Below are positions 63,430 to 64,000 of a DNA stretch of 64,000 nucleotides, in pieces (position 1 is the first letter of the stretch; each line of letters begins with the position of its first letter). The stretch is from Paraspadella gotoi (taxonomy: Eukaryota; Chaetognatha), in assembly GCA_051294375.1 (NCBI GenBank), contig CM119265.1, positions 20,120,966 to 20,184,965 of the forward strand, given 5' to 3'. The notes under the pieces were generated by a model. It was not told the DNA's origin. It saw only the letters and a program-made list of their open reading frames with translations, and ran no database searches. Made by a program: the position numbers and the translations under genes.

Positions 63430-64000
63430 TCTAAGCGCGGCTCGAAAACGAATCTTCCGTCTCTGCGACAAATAATTCATGCCGATCATGTATTAACGAT
63501 TTACGAGAATTCTCCCCAGCTCTCGATCCGCCCATGTTTCCTAATCCTATGACTCGTTTTTCTATCTTGTCTTTCATCACCATTTTTGTTGTTGTCACGC
63601 CATTCGAATTATCGATGCTCCCGAAACATGACGCCAAAACGAATAAATTTCGTTGATTTCTTTTTTTACGGAAACTTATTAAATGTCATCAATATACCAG
63701 AGGTGGACAAAAAGTAAGATTAAGACGGTAGCGCATTTGAATAATACTTGAAGCAGAATTAATGAACAAAAACGCTGTGCACTGAAGCCACCGCACGAAA
63801 CAAGTTAGTGGGCTAAGAATTTTTTATTTCGAGTGATTGGACGCTTATCTCTCAACTAATCACAAAAGCCTGCCAAAGTTAAGCCGGCACCTACTAAATA
63901 AATTCCGAGATTCGGAGAGACAGATTTGCAAAACACAAGGGACGAATTCGTAATGATGTACAGAAATTGCTGTGTCCCAACATCGGATTATTATGACTTT
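63430..64000. other. 3' flank of the plus-strand gene
   Basis: Probably 3' UTR, then unassigned sequence. AATAAA at 63,642-63,647, about 215 bp after the stop, is the likely poly(A) signal. Nothing recognised to the end of the window. Confidence 0.65.
63642..63647 (+). terminator. Poly(A) signal AATAAA
   Basis: Canonical hexamer in the plus-strand gene's 3' flank, followed by a T-rich stretch (TTTCTTTTTTT) at 63,657. Confidence 0.6.

Noticed and set aside
1-64000. CRISPR arrays, prokaryotic operons, rRNA or tRNA genes
   Set aside because: The window is clearly eukaryotic nuclear DNA; no spaced identical repeats, rRNA or tRNA folds were seen by eye.

Overview
The window is nuclear DNA of an invertebrate animal. 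Genes are split by short GT-AG introns (about 60-150 bp), flanked by AATAAA-type poly(A) signals, and include typically metazoan families (LRSAM1, FAM120, ADISSP/C20orf27, (pro)renin receptor, MED17). I cannot name the phylum; the compactness would suit an early-branching animal or a small-genome invertebrate, but that is inference.

Layout. Twenty-three genes or gene fragments follow one another on the minus strand from 58,961 down to 944, with no plus-strand gene I can support between them. In minus-strand reading order they are: a glutaredoxin fragment, ADISSP, a coiled-coil protein, N4BP2, a VWA-RBR ubiquitin ligase, ATP6AP2, MED17, HDHD3, NHP2, a DUF1295 membrane protein, EIF3F, an SLCO/OATP transporter, HGH1, a DNAJB, ISCA2, LYRM2, two tandem FAM120-like genes, two members of an unrecognised family (C and B), ANKMY2, the third member (A), and LRSAM1. 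The only plus-strand gene is a type II membrane glycosyltransferase-like gene (60,213-63,429), divergent from the glutaredoxin fragment.

Spacing. From 25.7 to 41 kb the genes are only 47-435 bp apart. Three pairs are extremely tight (47, 47 and 80 bp from stop to next ATG), and their gaps hold pyrimidine runs ending in AG just before the downstream ATG. This is what polycistronic transcription with spliced-leader trans-splicing would look like, but sequence alone does not prove it.

Functional themes. Neighbours include two chaperone-system genes (DNAJB, HGH1), two small mitochondrial genes (ISCA2, LYRM2) and translation, ribosome or transcription genes (EIF3F, NHP2, MED17).

Composition and repeats. 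From 43 to 58 kb the DNA becomes AT-rich with wide spacers; the boundary falls inside the coiled-coil ORF near 55.19 kb. Repeats include a small LTR-retrotransposon-like element with a nested insertion inside the last intron of gene B, a three-copy hairpin-bearing family, a two-copy palindrome-ended family, a 14-bp motif repeated five times at 14.2-17.0 kb, and a hammerhead-ribozyme-like motif at 24.85 kb.
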